From Gammaproteobacteria bacterium UBA2675 (GTDB taxonomy: Bacteria; Pseudomonadota; Gammaproteobacteria; Pseudomonadales; Pseudohongiellaceae), in NCBI GenBank assembly GCA_002354805.1, contig DEMH01000012.1:124001-188000 (forward strand): 64,000 bases of DNA. The letters run 5' to 3'. Positions 1 through 8,612 of the stretch are shown piece after piece; the first letter of the stretch is position 1, and every line of letters begins with the position of its first letter. The position numbers and the translations under genes were made by a program. A model generated the notes under the pieces. It searched no databases, had not been told where the DNA came from, and was given only the letters and a program-made list of their open reading frames with translations.

Positions 1-185
1 GCTTCTTCCTGCGGCCAGTTCTCCTCATCAAAATTGCCAGTCTCGTGCAGGAACAGCGTCACTTCCACTTGATACCAACGTTCACCGCTCTGCGCGAAGG
101 AGGCAGAGGGTGATGCCATCAAAACAACGGCCAGCAAGGCCATTGCAATAACTGGCAGTCGTAATAATTTTAATGCGTGAGACAT
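1..185 (-). CDS. csiV: CsiV-family protein, 5' end only
   Basis: The visible 61 residues start at an ATG and form a signal peptide (LLRLPVIAMALLAVVLMA, probable cleavage after SASFA), then the mature start GERWYQVEVTLFLH. The phrase W-Y-x-V-E-V followed by a D-E-E-N-W-P motif is the usual opening of CsiV-family proteins, predicted periplasmic peptidoglycan-binding proteins. In Pseudomonas this family sits next to mfd, and here mfd lies just beyond one inserted transporter gene. The rest of the gene is off the window edge, so the assignment rests on the N-terminus and on synteny. Confidence 0.7.
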   Translation of the reverse strand, partial: MSHALKLLRLPVIAMALLAVVLMASPSASFAQSGERWYQVEVTLFLHETGNFDEENWPQEE

Positions 186-351
186 GCGTCAGGATCCAGA
201 AGCAGGTGCCAGAACGTAGAATTCGGTATTCTTGCGCAGGGCCCAGGCGGAGTCAATGTAAAGCGCCGGGCCAGGGTCAATCGGGCAGGACAGAGCTGCG
301 GCGAGCTGTTAAGCTCCGACAGCAGTGCCCGAAGATAATACGGAGAATAAC

Positions 352-1746
352 ATGGACGCACTTGCACAGAGCCTGCAGGCCCTGTCCGGATTCCTGTGGG
401 GAATGCCGCTGATTTTCCTGGTCGTGGGTGGTGGACTGTTCTTTGCCTTTTACAGTCGGTTTCAGCCCTACCGTTATTTTGGCCACGCGATTGCCATCCT
501 GCGCGGAAAATACGACAAAGAAGATGATCCTGGCGACCTGAGCCATGCCCAGGCACTGGCAGCCGCGCTGTCCGGAACGCTGGGTATGGGCAACATCGCC
601 GGTGTTGCACTCGCCATCGGCATCGGTGGGCCGGGTGCCGTGTTCTGGATGTGGGTCACGGCGGTGGTAGGTGTGGCTACAAAATTCTTCACCTGCACAC
701 TCGCCGTCATGTACCGCGGACCTGATAGTCAGGGCCACATTCAGGGTGGGCCGATGTATGTCATCCGCGAAGGTCTGGGGCCGCGCTGTCGCTGGCTGGC
801 GGTGATGTTCGCACTGGCCGGGCTGTTCGGAACACTGCCTTCGGTACAGATTAATCAGTTGACCCAGGTGGTGCGCGAGATGGTCTTTGTGCCCGCCGGG
901 CTGGTCGATCCAGCTGAGCCTTTTGTCTTCAATCTTGTGTTTGGCCTGCTTGCCGCGGCACTGGTCGGCGGTGTGATCTTTGGTGGAATCCAGCGCGTCG
1001 GTTACACGGCGGTACGCCTGGTACCGGCCATGGTTCTGCTTTACATGAGCATGACCTTGCTGGTGCTGGTCGCCAATATTACCGAGCTGCCGCGATACCT
1101 GTTGTTGATTGTCACCGACGCTTTCAGTGCGGCATCGGTTGGCGGTGGTCTGGTCGGCGTCATCACCATTGGTGTGATGCGTGGCGCGTTTTCCAATGAG
1201 GCGGGCATTGGCACGGAATCAATGGCGCATGGCGCTGCCAAGACGACCGAACCTGTGCGGGAGGGGCTGGTCGCCATGATGGGGCCGGTGATAGATACAC
1301 TGATTGTGTGTACCTGCACTGCGCTGGTGATATTGCTGACTGGCGTCTGGGAAAGTGGTGATGCAGACGGTGTCAGTCTTACCGCGATGGCGTTCGCTGA
1401 AGTACTGCCGGGTCGACTGGGTGCCTATGTGGTTTCGTTTGTTGTGTTGATATTTGCGTCCAGCACCATGTTCACATTCTGGTATTACGGCGCCAAGTGT
1501 CTTGGTTTCCTGATTGGTGCTCAGCATCAACATCACTACCGCTACTTTTACATCCTGCTCGTGGTGCTGGGCGCCATCGCGCCACTGGAGGCAGTCTTCG
1601 GGCTGATCGACAGTGCCTATGCCTTGATGGCCATTCCGACCATGCTCTCAACCTTCATTCTGGCGCCCAGAGTGATGGCGGCCGCACGCACTTACTTTGC
1701 GGGTATGAATGACGATACAGGTCAGCAATCTGACCGCTCAGCCTAG
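352..1746 (+). CDS. Sodium:alanine/glycine symporter, AgcS family
   Basis: A 464-residue inner-membrane carrier predicted to import small neutral amino acids with sodium. Family signatures are the N-terminal GMGNIAGVALAIGIGGPGAV loop, the FWMW helix and the later NEAGIGTESMAHGAAKT motif. About ten hydrophobic helices are visible. The ATG is preferred over an in-frame GTG 27 bases upstream because CGGAG lies about 7 bases before it. The substrate (alanine, glycine, possibly glutamine) cannot be told from the sequence. It is convergent with mfd, and the two stop codons lie within 25 bases. Confidence 0.93.
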   Translation: MDALAQSLQALSGFLWGMPLIFLVVGGGLFFAFYSRFQPYRYFGHAIAILRGKYDKEDDPGDLSHAQALAAALSGTLGMGNIAGVALAIGIGGPGAVFWMWVTAVVGVATKFFTCTLAVMYRGPDSQGHIQGGPMYVIREGLGPRCRWLAVMFALAGLFGTLPSVQINQLTQVVREMVFVPAGLVDPAEPFVFNLVFGLLAAALVGGVIFGGIQRVGYTAVRLVPAMVLLYMSMTLLVLVANITELPRYLLLIVTDAFSAASVGGGLVGVITIGVMRGAFSNEAGIGTESMAHGAAKTTEPVREGLVAMMGPVIDTLIVCTCTALVILLTGVWESGDADGVSLTAMAFAEVLPGRLGAYVVSFVVLIFASSTMFTFWYYGAKCLGFLIGAQHQHHYRYFYILLVVLGAIAPLEAVFGLIDSAYALMAIPTMLSTFILAPRVMAAARTYFAGMNDDTGQQSDRSA

Positions 1747-1753
1747 GTGCTCA

Positions 1754-1790
1754 GCGGCTCAGGCGTCAGCGTTTCTCGGCGCTGAGCCGC
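1754..1790. terminator. Possible shared hairpin between the symporter gene and mfd
   Basis: GCGGCTCAG (1754-1762) pairs perfectly with CTGAGCCGC (1782-1790) across a 19-base loop. It spans the ends of two convergent genes and includes the mfd stop codon. There is no clear T-run on either side, so an intrinsic terminator is possible but not proven. Confidence 0.35.
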
Positions 1791-4700
1791 AGCTGATCCA
1801 GTGTCTTGTTGATGAACTCAATACGCGCGGCAGCCTTCTCCTGGCCGTGCGTGAATCCCAGCTGGGTCGGGCCGGACATTTTGTAGATGCGGCTCTGTTT
1901 CTGGATCAGCTGAACGATAGACAAGGGGTCGACTTTGGTGTGCTGGCCAAACACAATGCGGCCGGTCTGGGCGCTGGCGTCGATCTTGCTGATACCATAA
2001 GCTTCGGCACGCAGTTTCAGCTGTGTCACCGACAACAGAATCTTTACCGGCTCCGGCAGCAGACCAAAGCGGTCGATCATTTCGATCTGCAGATCCCGCA
2101 GCTCATCATCGTCCTCAGCGCCGGCAATACGCTTGTACATGATCAGCCGGGTATGAATGTCAGGCAGGTAATCGTCCGGTATCAGTGCCGGGACGCGCAG
2201 ATTGATTTCGCTGCCACTTTGCAGCACCAGGTCAATGTTGGGCGTGCGTCCCTCACGCATGGCCTTGACGGCTTCGTCCAGCATTTCGGTGTACAGCGTA
2301 AATCCAATCTTCTGCATGTGACCAGTCTGTTCTTCGCCCAGAATTTCACCTGCACCACGTATCTCCAGGTCGTGGCTGGCCAGCGTGAAGCCAGCGCCCA
2401 GCGTGCTGGCGGCAATGATGGCTTCCAGGCGCTTCTGGGCGTCGGTACTCAGTGCCTTCGGTGGCGGCGTCAACAGATAGGCGTAGGCCTGGTGGTGCGA
2501 TCGCCCGACGCGGCCACGCAGCTGGTGCAGCTGTGCAAGGCCCAATTTGTCTGCGCGGTCAATAATTATGGTGTTGGCATTGGGTATGTCGATACCGGTT
2601 TCAATAATGGTAGAACACACCAGAATATTGTGCCGCTTGTGGTAAAAGTCGGCCATGATGCTTTCCAGCTCGCGCTCGGGCAACTGACCATGCGCCACCG
2701 ACACGCGCGCTTCGGGCACCAGTTCGCGTAGCTGCTCTGCGGTACGCTCGATAGTTTTCACTTCGTTGTGCAGGTAAAAGACCTGGCCGCCGCGCAACAG
2801 CTCACGCAGAATGGCTTCCTTGACCAGACTGTCCTGGTGTTCACGCACAAAGGTTTTGACTGACAGACGTTTGGCGGGTGGCGTTACTATCAATGACAGA
2901 TCCCGTACGCCCGACATTGCCAGGTTCAGTGTGCGCGGGATGGGTGTTGCTGTCATGGTCAGTATGTCGACCTCGGCGCGCAGCGCCTTGATGCGCTCTT
3001 TTTGCTGAACACCAAACCGGTGCTCTTCGTCGATGATGAGCAGGCCCAGGTCTTTATATTTGATCGAGTTCTGTAAGAGCTTGTGGGTGCCAACGATGAT
3101 GTCGGCCTTGCCATCGGCGATACGCTTGAGTGTTTCCTCCTGCTGCTTGCCACTGCGAAACCGGGAGATCAGTTCGATGGTGACAGGCCAGTCGGCAAAA
3201 CGGTCGCGGAAACTTTCAAAATGCTGCTGTGCCAGCAGGGTCGTGGGGACCAGCATCACCACCTGTTTGTTGTTCTGTACCGCAATAAAGGCGGCGCGCA
3301 TGGCGACTTCTGTTTTACCAAAACCCACATCACCACAGACCAGTCTGTCCATGGCGCGAGCGGATTGCATGTCCGCAATCACACCATTGATGGCATCTTG
3401 CTGATCTGGCGTTTCTTCAAACGGGAAGGTGTCGGCAAACTGCTGGTAGTCAATATCATCGACCCGGTAGGGGAAGCCTTTTTTGGACTCGCGTTTGGCG
3501 TAGATATCCAATAATTCTGCAGCAGCGTCGCGAATTTTTTCAGCCGCCTTGCGCTTGTTCTTCTGCCAGGTGTCGCTGCCCAGTGTATCCAGTGGTGCCA
3601 GTTCGGGATCAGTGCCACCGTAACGACTGATCAGGTGCAGGTTGGCGACAGGCACATACAGCTTGGCGGCGTTGGCATATTCCAGTGTCAGGAACTCAGT
3701 CTGTTCATTTTCGATTGTCAGGTTCTGCAGGCCTACATAACGGCCAACACCATGGTCGAGATGCACAACCGCCGCGCCCGGACGCAGCTCGGTCAGACTC
3801 TTGATAATAAAATCGGTGTTGTCCTGCGCTTTACGCTGACGTCGCCGGCGCTGGGCGATCTTGCGGCCCAGCAGCTGCGTCTCGGTGATCATTATCAGCT
3901 GCTGATCCGGCAGGATCAGGCCTTTGTCCAGCGAGGCGACGGTAATCGCGGGCGATATCTGACTGTCGGCGAATGCCTGCCAGCCGTCGACCTCCTGTAC
4001 CGGCAGTGGAATAGTGCGCAGCAGCTCAGTCAATACTTCTCGTCGGCCCGCTGTTTCGGCACAGAACAGCACTCTGTGTTTGGGATGATCAGCCAGAAAG
4101 CGCTGCAGTGCCTGCATCGGGTAGGATGCCTGCGGATTGTTGTCCAACTCGGGAAACATCGACGGGGCGGCCGTTTCCAGCGTTATGGTGGCAAATGGCT
4201 TGATGTGCCGGAAAACTTCTTCAGGTGTCAGAAACACCTCGGCTGGCGCCAGAACCGGGCGCTGCCTGTCGTAACGTCTATCCTCATAGCGCGTCTCGAT
4301 GTCCTGCCAGAAGCGCTGCGCAGGCTGCTCAAGCTGACGGCTGCGGACAATGACGGATTGCTCTGGCAGGTAGTCAAACAGGTCGCTGAGCGTATCGAAG
4401 AATAGCGGCAGGTAATATTCGGCACCGGTCGCTGCGATACCGTCACTGATGTCCTGATAGAGACTGCAGCTGCGTGTATCGACGTCGAAGGTCTCGCGAA
4501 AGCGCTTGCGGAACTGGGTGCGCCCAGCTTCATTCAGCGGGAACTCCTTGCCAGGGAGTACCCGTACTTCGTCGACTTTGTCCAGAGACAATTGTGTCTC
4601 GGGATCAAAAACGCGAAGTGACTCTATCTCATCGTCGAACAGGTCAATCCGGTAGGGATGTTTGCTGCCCATCGGAAAAATATCCAGGATCGCGCCGCGC

Positions 4701-5218
4701 ACCGCAAACTCACCGTGTTCATACACTGAGTCCACATGCTGGTAACCGGCGGCTATCAGGCGCTCCCGCAGCGATTCAGTATCCAGCGTCTCGCTGGTTT
4801 TCACCATCAGGCTGTTGCCCAGCACATACTCGGCTGGCGGCAGTCGGTGCATCACACTGTTGACCGGCACGATGACTATGCCGGCGCGCATTGCTGGCAA
4901 GTGATAAAGGGCGCTCAATCGTTCGGAGACGATATCCTGATGCGGCGAGAAGCTGTCGTAGGGCAGCGTTTCCCAGTCGGGGAAGGTGTAGATTGGCAGT
5001 GCGGCATCATTGCCTGCAAAAAATATCAGCTCGCGGCGCAATTGCTCTGCTTCTTCGCTGCTGTTGGTCAGCATCACCAGAGGCGCCGAGCGCTGCTCAG
5101 CCAGCTGGCGGGCGGCATGCACCAGTGCCAGCGACAACTGGCTGTCGGACAGGTCACGCCACTGAAGGGAATGGGCAATATCTGGGATTGGTGGATTACG
5201 AACCGGAGTTGGAGCCAT
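1766..5218 (-). CDS. mfd: Transcription-repair coupling factor Mfd
   Basis: This 1150-residue ATPase displaces RNA polymerase stalled at DNA damage and recruits UvrA for nucleotide excision repair. Length matches the family (E. coli 1148). Domains in order: UvrB-like N-terminal module; RNA polymerase interaction domain after residue ~475 (HLDHGVGRYVGLQNL); RecG-like helicase with Walker A GDVGFGKTE near residue 630 and DEEH box near 730; the QLRGRVGRS motif of the translocation region; and a C-terminal UvrA-binding domain. It is complete with no frameshift and diverges from the GAPDH gene. Placement beside csiV and this GAPDH matches Pseudomonas. Confidence 0.98.
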   Translation of the reverse strand: MAPTPVRNPPIPDIAHSLQWRDLSDSQLSLALVHAARQLAEQRSAPLVMLTNSSEEAEQLRRELIFFAGNDAALPIYTFPDWETLPYDSFSPHQDIVSERLSALYHLPAMRAGIVIVPVNSVMHRLPPAEYVLGNSLMVKTSETLDTESLRERLIAAGYQHVDSVYEHGEFAVRGAILDIFPMGSKHPYRIDLFDDEIESLRVFDPETQLSLDKVDEVRVLPGKEFPLNEAGRTQFRKRFRETFDVDTRSCSLYQDISDGIAATGAEYYLPLFFDTLSDLFDYLPEQSVIVRSRQLEQPAQRFWQDIETRYEDRRYDRQRPVLAPAEVFLTPEEVFRHIKPFATITLETAAPSMFPELDNNPQASYPMQALQRFLADHPKHRVLFCAETAGRREVLTELLRTIPLPVQEVDGWQAFADSQISPAITVASLDKGLILPDQQLIMITETQLLGRKIAQRRRRQRKAQDNTDFIIKSLTELRPGAAVVHLDHGVGRYVGLQNLTIENEQTEFLTLEYANAAKLYVPVANLHLISRYGGTDPELAPLDTLGSDTWQKNKRKAAEKIRDAAAELLDIYAKRESKKGFPYRVDDIDYQQFADTFPFEETPDQQDAINGVIADMQSARAMDRLVCGDVGFGKTEVAMRAAFIAVQNNKQVVMLVPTTLLAQQHFESFRDRFADWPVTIELISRFRSGKQQEETLKRIADGKADIIVGTHKLLQNSIKYKDLGLLIIDEEHRFGVQQKERIKALRAEVDILTMTATPIPRTLNLAMSGVRDLSLIVTPPAKRLSVKTFVREHQDSLVKEAILRELLRGGQVFYLHNEVKTIERTAEQLRELVPEARVSVAHGQLPERELESIMADFYHKRHNILVCSTIIETGIDIPNANTIIIDRADKLGLAQLHQLRGRVGRSHHQAYAYLLTPPPKALSTDAQKRLEAIIAASTLGAGFTLASHDLEIRGAGEILGEEQTGHMQKIGFTLYTEMLDEAVKAMREGRTPNIDLVLQSGSEINLRVPALIPDDYLPDIHTRLIMYKRIAGAEDDDELRDLQIEMIDRFGLLPEPVKILLSVTQLKLRAEAYGISKIDASAQTGRIVFGQHTKVDPLSIVQLIQKQSRIYKMSGPTQLGFTHGQEKAAARIEFINKTLDQLRLSAEKR

Positions 5219-5295
5219 GTGAGTCAGGTTGGGTAGCTGTGGGCGTGTTTATCGCGCGATTGTTGGGGGCGTATTCTGGCATAGTCCGGATAAAG

Positions 5296-5324
5296 TTGCA
5301 CCGACGCGCCAATCACAAGATAAT
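5296..5324 (+). promoter_or_regulatory. Predicted sigma-70 promoter for the GAPDH gene
   Basis: TTGCAC and GATAAT are separated by exactly 17 bases in the mfd/gap divergent region. Transcription would start near 5331. That excludes the in-frame ATG at 5325 as the start codon and supports the GTG at 5373. Confidence 0.55.
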
Positions 5325-5372
5325 ATGCGCCCTCACACTTTACTCAATCCACATGACAGACAGGTAACTTAC

Positions 5373-6833
5373 GTGAACCGACCCAGCCCGGACGACTATT
5401 TCAGCGATTGGAAAGCAAGGGAAGCCCTGGCCCAGGAGATGATTCCTGTGGTAGGGCGGCTGTACAGTGAGCGCAATGTTGGTGTGTTCATATACGGTCG
5501 TCCTCTGCACAACCGCTCTGTGACCAATATCATGAAGTCACATCGATTTGTGCGTCAGGTAGGCCGCAACGAAATGTCAGAATTTGAAGCCCATCCCGTG
5601 CTGATGGCACTGGCCAAGCTGGATCTGTGGCATTGCCAGATCGACCTTGGCAAACTCACGGTCAAGTATATGGAGCTTCAGCAGGCCGGCAAGGCGCCAT
5701 CTGTGGATGAGTACGTCGCTGCCGAACTGGGTGCGCTGGTGGGTGACAAGACCCCGCCCAGCAAGAAGTCCCAGGATGTGGTGCTTTACGGTTTTGGTCG
5801 AATTGGTCGACTGATCGCGCGTCTGATGATTGAGCGCACCAGCACTGGTGAAGTCATGCGGCTGCGCGCTGTTGTGGTCAGACCTGGCAAGGAAGGGGAC
5901 CTGATCAAGCGCGCCAGTCTGTTCACCTCAGACTCGGTACACGGCACATTCCAGGGCACGGTCCGGATTGATGAAGAGAACAACTGCCTGATCTGCAACG
6001 GCAACAAGGTGCAGTTCATCTACGCCAGCAACCCGGATGAGATCGACTACACCCAGTACGGCATCGATGATGCACTGATTATCGACAACACGGGCAGCTG
6101 GCGCGACGAAGCCGGCCTGTCGCGGCACCTGAAATCAAAGGGTGCCAGCAAGGTCATGCTGACGGCGCCGGGCAAGGGTAACCTCAAGAATATCGTTTAC
6201 GGCATCAATGACACGCAGATTACGCCGGATGACAAGATCATCACTGCGGCATCCTGCACGACCAACGCCATCGCACCAGTGCTCAAGGTTCTTAACGACG
6301 AGTTCGGTGTGGTCAGTGGGCACGTGGAAACGGTGCACGCGTACACCAACGACCAGAACCTGATTGACAACTACCATTCAGGCAATCGTCGCGGCCGCAG
6401 TGCGGCGCTGAACATGGTGCTGACTGAAACGGGTGCGGCCAAGGCCGTGGTCAAGGCGGTTCCGGAACTGGCTGGCAAACTGACCGGCAATGCTGTTCGT
6501 GTGCCGGTCCCCAACGTCTCCATGGCCATCCTGATGCTGAATCTGGAGAAAAGCACGACCAAGGAAGAGATCAACGAGTTTCTGCGACTGCTGGCGCTGC
6601 ACTCGCCGCTGCAGAACCAGATCAGCTACACCCAGGACCCCGATGCGGTCTCCAGTGACTTTGTGGGGACCCGGGAAGCGGCCACTGTCGACTCGACTGC
6701 CACGATTGTCGAGGGTAATCGCTGCGTACTGTACCTGTGGTACGACAACGAGTTTGGCTACTGCAACCAGGTGGTTCGTATGGTTTACCGCATGGCTGGC
6801 GTCAACTATCGGACGTACCCGGTAGAAGGCTGA
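5373..6833 (+). CDS. gap: Glyceraldehyde-3-phosphate dehydrogenase with N-terminal extension
   Basis: Predicted to oxidise glyceraldehyde 3-phosphate with NAD(P). The GAPDH core starts near residue 135 (YGFGRIGRLIARLM, Rossmann fold). The catalytic cysteine is Cys295 in the motif AASCTTNAIAPV, and the C-terminal WYDNEFGYCNQVVRM is typical. About 130 extra residues precede the core (DYFSDWKAREALAQEMIPVV and following), as in the Pseudomonas homologue that also lies beside mfd and nqr. The GTG start is chosen because the predicted promoter lies upstream of it and homology begins just after it. The ribosome site is weak (AGG), so the start is less sure than the function. Confidence 0.88.
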   Translation: MNRPSPDDYFSDWKAREALAQEMIPVVGRLYSERNVGVFIYGRPLHNRSVTNIMKSHRFVRQVGRNEMSEFEAHPVLMALAKLDLWHCQIDLGKLTVKYMELQQAGKAPSVDEYVAAELGALVGDKTPPSKKSQDVVLYGFGRIGRLIARLMIERTSTGEVMRLRAVVVRPGKEGDLIKRASLFTSDSVHGTFQGTVRIDEENNCLICNGNKVQFIYASNPDEIDYTQYGIDDALIIDNTGSWRDEAGLSRHLKSKGASKVMLTAPGKGNLKNIVYGINDTQITPDDKIITAASCTTNAIAPVLKVLNDEFGVVSGHVETVHAYTNDQNLIDNYHSGNRRGRSAALNMVLTETGAAKAVVKAVPELAGKLTGNAVRVPVPNVSMAILMLNLEKSTTKEEINEFLRLLALHSPLQNQISYTQDPDAVSSDFVGTREAATVDSTATIVEGNRCVLYLWYDNEFGYCNQVVRMVYRMAGVNYRTYPVEG

Positions 6834-6881
6834 TGATTCCCGGGGGCGTAGCCTTGGCTCAATGCCCTTGACGCCTGTGGT

Positions 6882-6907
6882 GGGGGCGGAGTCTAGACTC
6901 CGTCCCC
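6882..6907. repeat. REP-like palindrome (GGGGACGGAG family), short copy
   Basis: The two 13-base arms are fully complementary apart from one G-T wobble and meet at TCTAGA. The arm GGGGACGGAG is shared with the longer palindromes at 57293-57368 and 60892-60943. It follows the GAPDH stop by about 50 bases and could also act as a transcript end hairpin, although no T-run follows directly. Confidence 0.6.
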
Positions 6908-6986
6908 GTCTAAGTCCCGTCCTCTTTTCTTACTGAATGCCTTCATAAAAATTCAAAAACCGGTGGTAAATCAGACCGCTTATCTC

Positions 6987-6992
6987 TATAAT
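6987..6992 (+). promoter_or_regulatory. Candidate -10 element for the nqr operon
   Basis: A perfect TATAAT sits about 245 bases upstream of nqrA. The hexamer 17 bases before it (TGGTAA) matches the -35 consensus poorly, so an activator or an alternative promoter is possible. Confidence 0.3.
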
Positions 6993-7239
6993 TGTGCGCG
7001 TTTTCACGGCGCCAGCCGATACCAGGCTGCCACACCGGTTTGCCAGCGCTGACCAGCCTGGGCGTCATGTCCAGAATCACGATCCCGCCATTTTGAAGGT
7101 GCAGGATCGACAGTGCAGGTAACATCTCTCAAAAGCGGCGCGAGGTCGCAGTGGTGCTGTAAGCGTACGCTGAATCAGAATGGCGTGAAATACGTAACAA
7201 ACAAACGTTTATCCTGAAATCTAAGACTAGGCCTGATGA

Positions 7240-8598
7240 ATGATCAGAATTAAGCGCGGTTTGGACCTACCCATCAGTGGCGCTCCTGAGCAGACAATCG
7301 CAGAAGGCCGGGCCGTAAGCTCGGTGGCGATTCTGGGGAGAGACTATGTGGGCATGAAGCCCACCATGGAAGTCAGCGAGGGCGACAAAGTGCGCCTCGG
7401 TCAGCTACTTTTTACAGACAAGAAAACTGAAGGCGTAAAATATACTGCGCCCGGCACAGGCACTGTGCGTGCCATCAATCGTGGCGAAAAGCGAATCTTC
7501 CTGTCTCTGGTCATCGATCTGGATGATGATCAGTCAGACCAGGAAACCTTCGCCAGCTACAGCGACGCCGAGATTGCAAACCTGGATCGTGAAAAGATTG
7601 TCGAGAACCTGGTTGAGTCAGGCCTCTGGACCACTCTGCGTACGCGTCCCTTCAGCCGTGTACCGAGCCCCGAACAGACTCCTGCCGCGATCTTCGTGAA
7701 TTTGATGGACAGCAACCCGCTGGCCATGGATCCTGAGCTGGTTGCCCGCGAGCACTCGCAGGACCTGGTGCGCGGTGTCAATCTGCTGGCCCGTCTGACG
7801 CAGGGTAATGTTTATCTTTGCCGTCGTGAGGGCAGCTTCCAGGGTCTGGAAAAAGAAGCCTTTGCCAGCAATGTGTCGGTCAATGATTTCGCCGGTCCGC
7901 ATCCTTCCGGTTTGACTGGAACCCATATCCATTTCCTGGATCCGGTCAGTCTTAACAAATGGGTCTGGTCGGCAGGCTTTCAGGACGTTATCGCCTATGG
8001 CAAGCTGTTTGCCACCGGCAAAATCTGGAACGAGCTCGTAGTAGCGCTGGCAGGTCCGCAGGTCAAGCAGCCGCGCCTGCTGCGCACCCGGGTGGGTGCC
8101 AATCTTAACGAGCTGCTGGCGGACGAGCTGCACGACGGTGAAAACCGTGTAGTGTCGGGCTCTGTGCTGGCAGGCCGCAAGGCTGCTGATCCGGAAAACT
8201 TCCTGGGTCGTTACCACCAGCAGATTACTGTACTCAGGGAAGGCCGTGAGCGTCCGCTGTTTGGTTATCTGTCGCCGGGCACCAATCGCCACTCGAACCT
8301 GGGCATTTATCTGACCAGTCTGTTCAAGGGCAAAAAACTGGACATGACTACAGCTACCAATGGCAGTGAACGCGCAATGGTGCCAGTCGGGTCCTATGAA
8401 ACAATCATGCCCCTTGATATTCTGCCGACACAATTACTGCGCTCGCTGATTGTCGGAGACATCGAAACTGCCATGAGTCTCGGCGCACTGGAACTGGACG
8501 AAGAGGACCTGGCACTGTGTACCTACGTGTGTCCGGGTAAATACGAATATGGTCCGATTCTGCGTAGCAACCTTACGCGTATCGAAAAAGAGACTTGA
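7240..8598 (+). CDS. nqrA: Na+-translocating NADH:quinone reductase subunit A
   Basis: A 452-residue cytosol-facing subunit of the Na+-NQR complex, which oxidises NADH, reduces ubiquinone and exports sodium. It opens with the family phrase MIRIKRGLDLPISGAPEQ. The biotinyl-lipoyl-like segment SEGDKVRLGQLLFTDKK and the C-terminal cysteine motif CTYVCPGKYEYG are present. Length fits the family (~445). It is first in a six-gene operon in the standard order. Confidence 0.97.
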   Translation: MIRIKRGLDLPISGAPEQTIAEGRAVSSVAILGRDYVGMKPTMEVSEGDKVRLGQLLFTDKKTEGVKYTAPGTGTVRAINRGEKRIFLSLVIDLDDDQSDQETFASYSDAEIANLDREKIVENLVESGLWTTLRTRPFSRVPSPEQTPAAIFVNLMDSNPLAMDPELVAREHSQDLVRGVNLLARLTQGNVYLCRREGSFQGLEKEAFASNVSVNDFAGPHPSGLTGTHIHFLDPVSLNKWVWSAGFQDVIAYGKLFATGKIWNELVVALAGPQVKQPRLLRTRVGANLNELLADELHDGENRVVSGSVLAGRKAADPENFLGRYHQQITVLREGRERPLFGYLSPGTNRHSNLGIYLTSLFKGKKLDMTTATNGSERAMVPVGSYETIMPLDILPTQLLRSLIVGDIETAMSLGALELDEEDLALCTYVCPGKYEYGPILRSNLTRIEKET

Positions 8599-8612
8599 TG
8601 GAAAGCTGAAAC

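Larger units (their letters stand above)
6834..7239. other. Intergenic region upstream of nqrA
   Basis: About 400 bases without a credible gene. The first part holds a palindrome of the GGGGACGGAG family (6882-6907). Farther on is a good -10 hexamer TATAAT (6987-6992) with only a weak -35, which could drive the nqr operon through a ~240-base leader. A short minus-strand open frame covering most of the second half has no ribosome site or recognisable motif. Confidence 0.6.

Noticed and set aside
6943..7125. 60-residue minus-strand frame in the nqrA upstream gap
   Set aside because: No ribosome site, no family resemblance, and it covers the likely promoter region.
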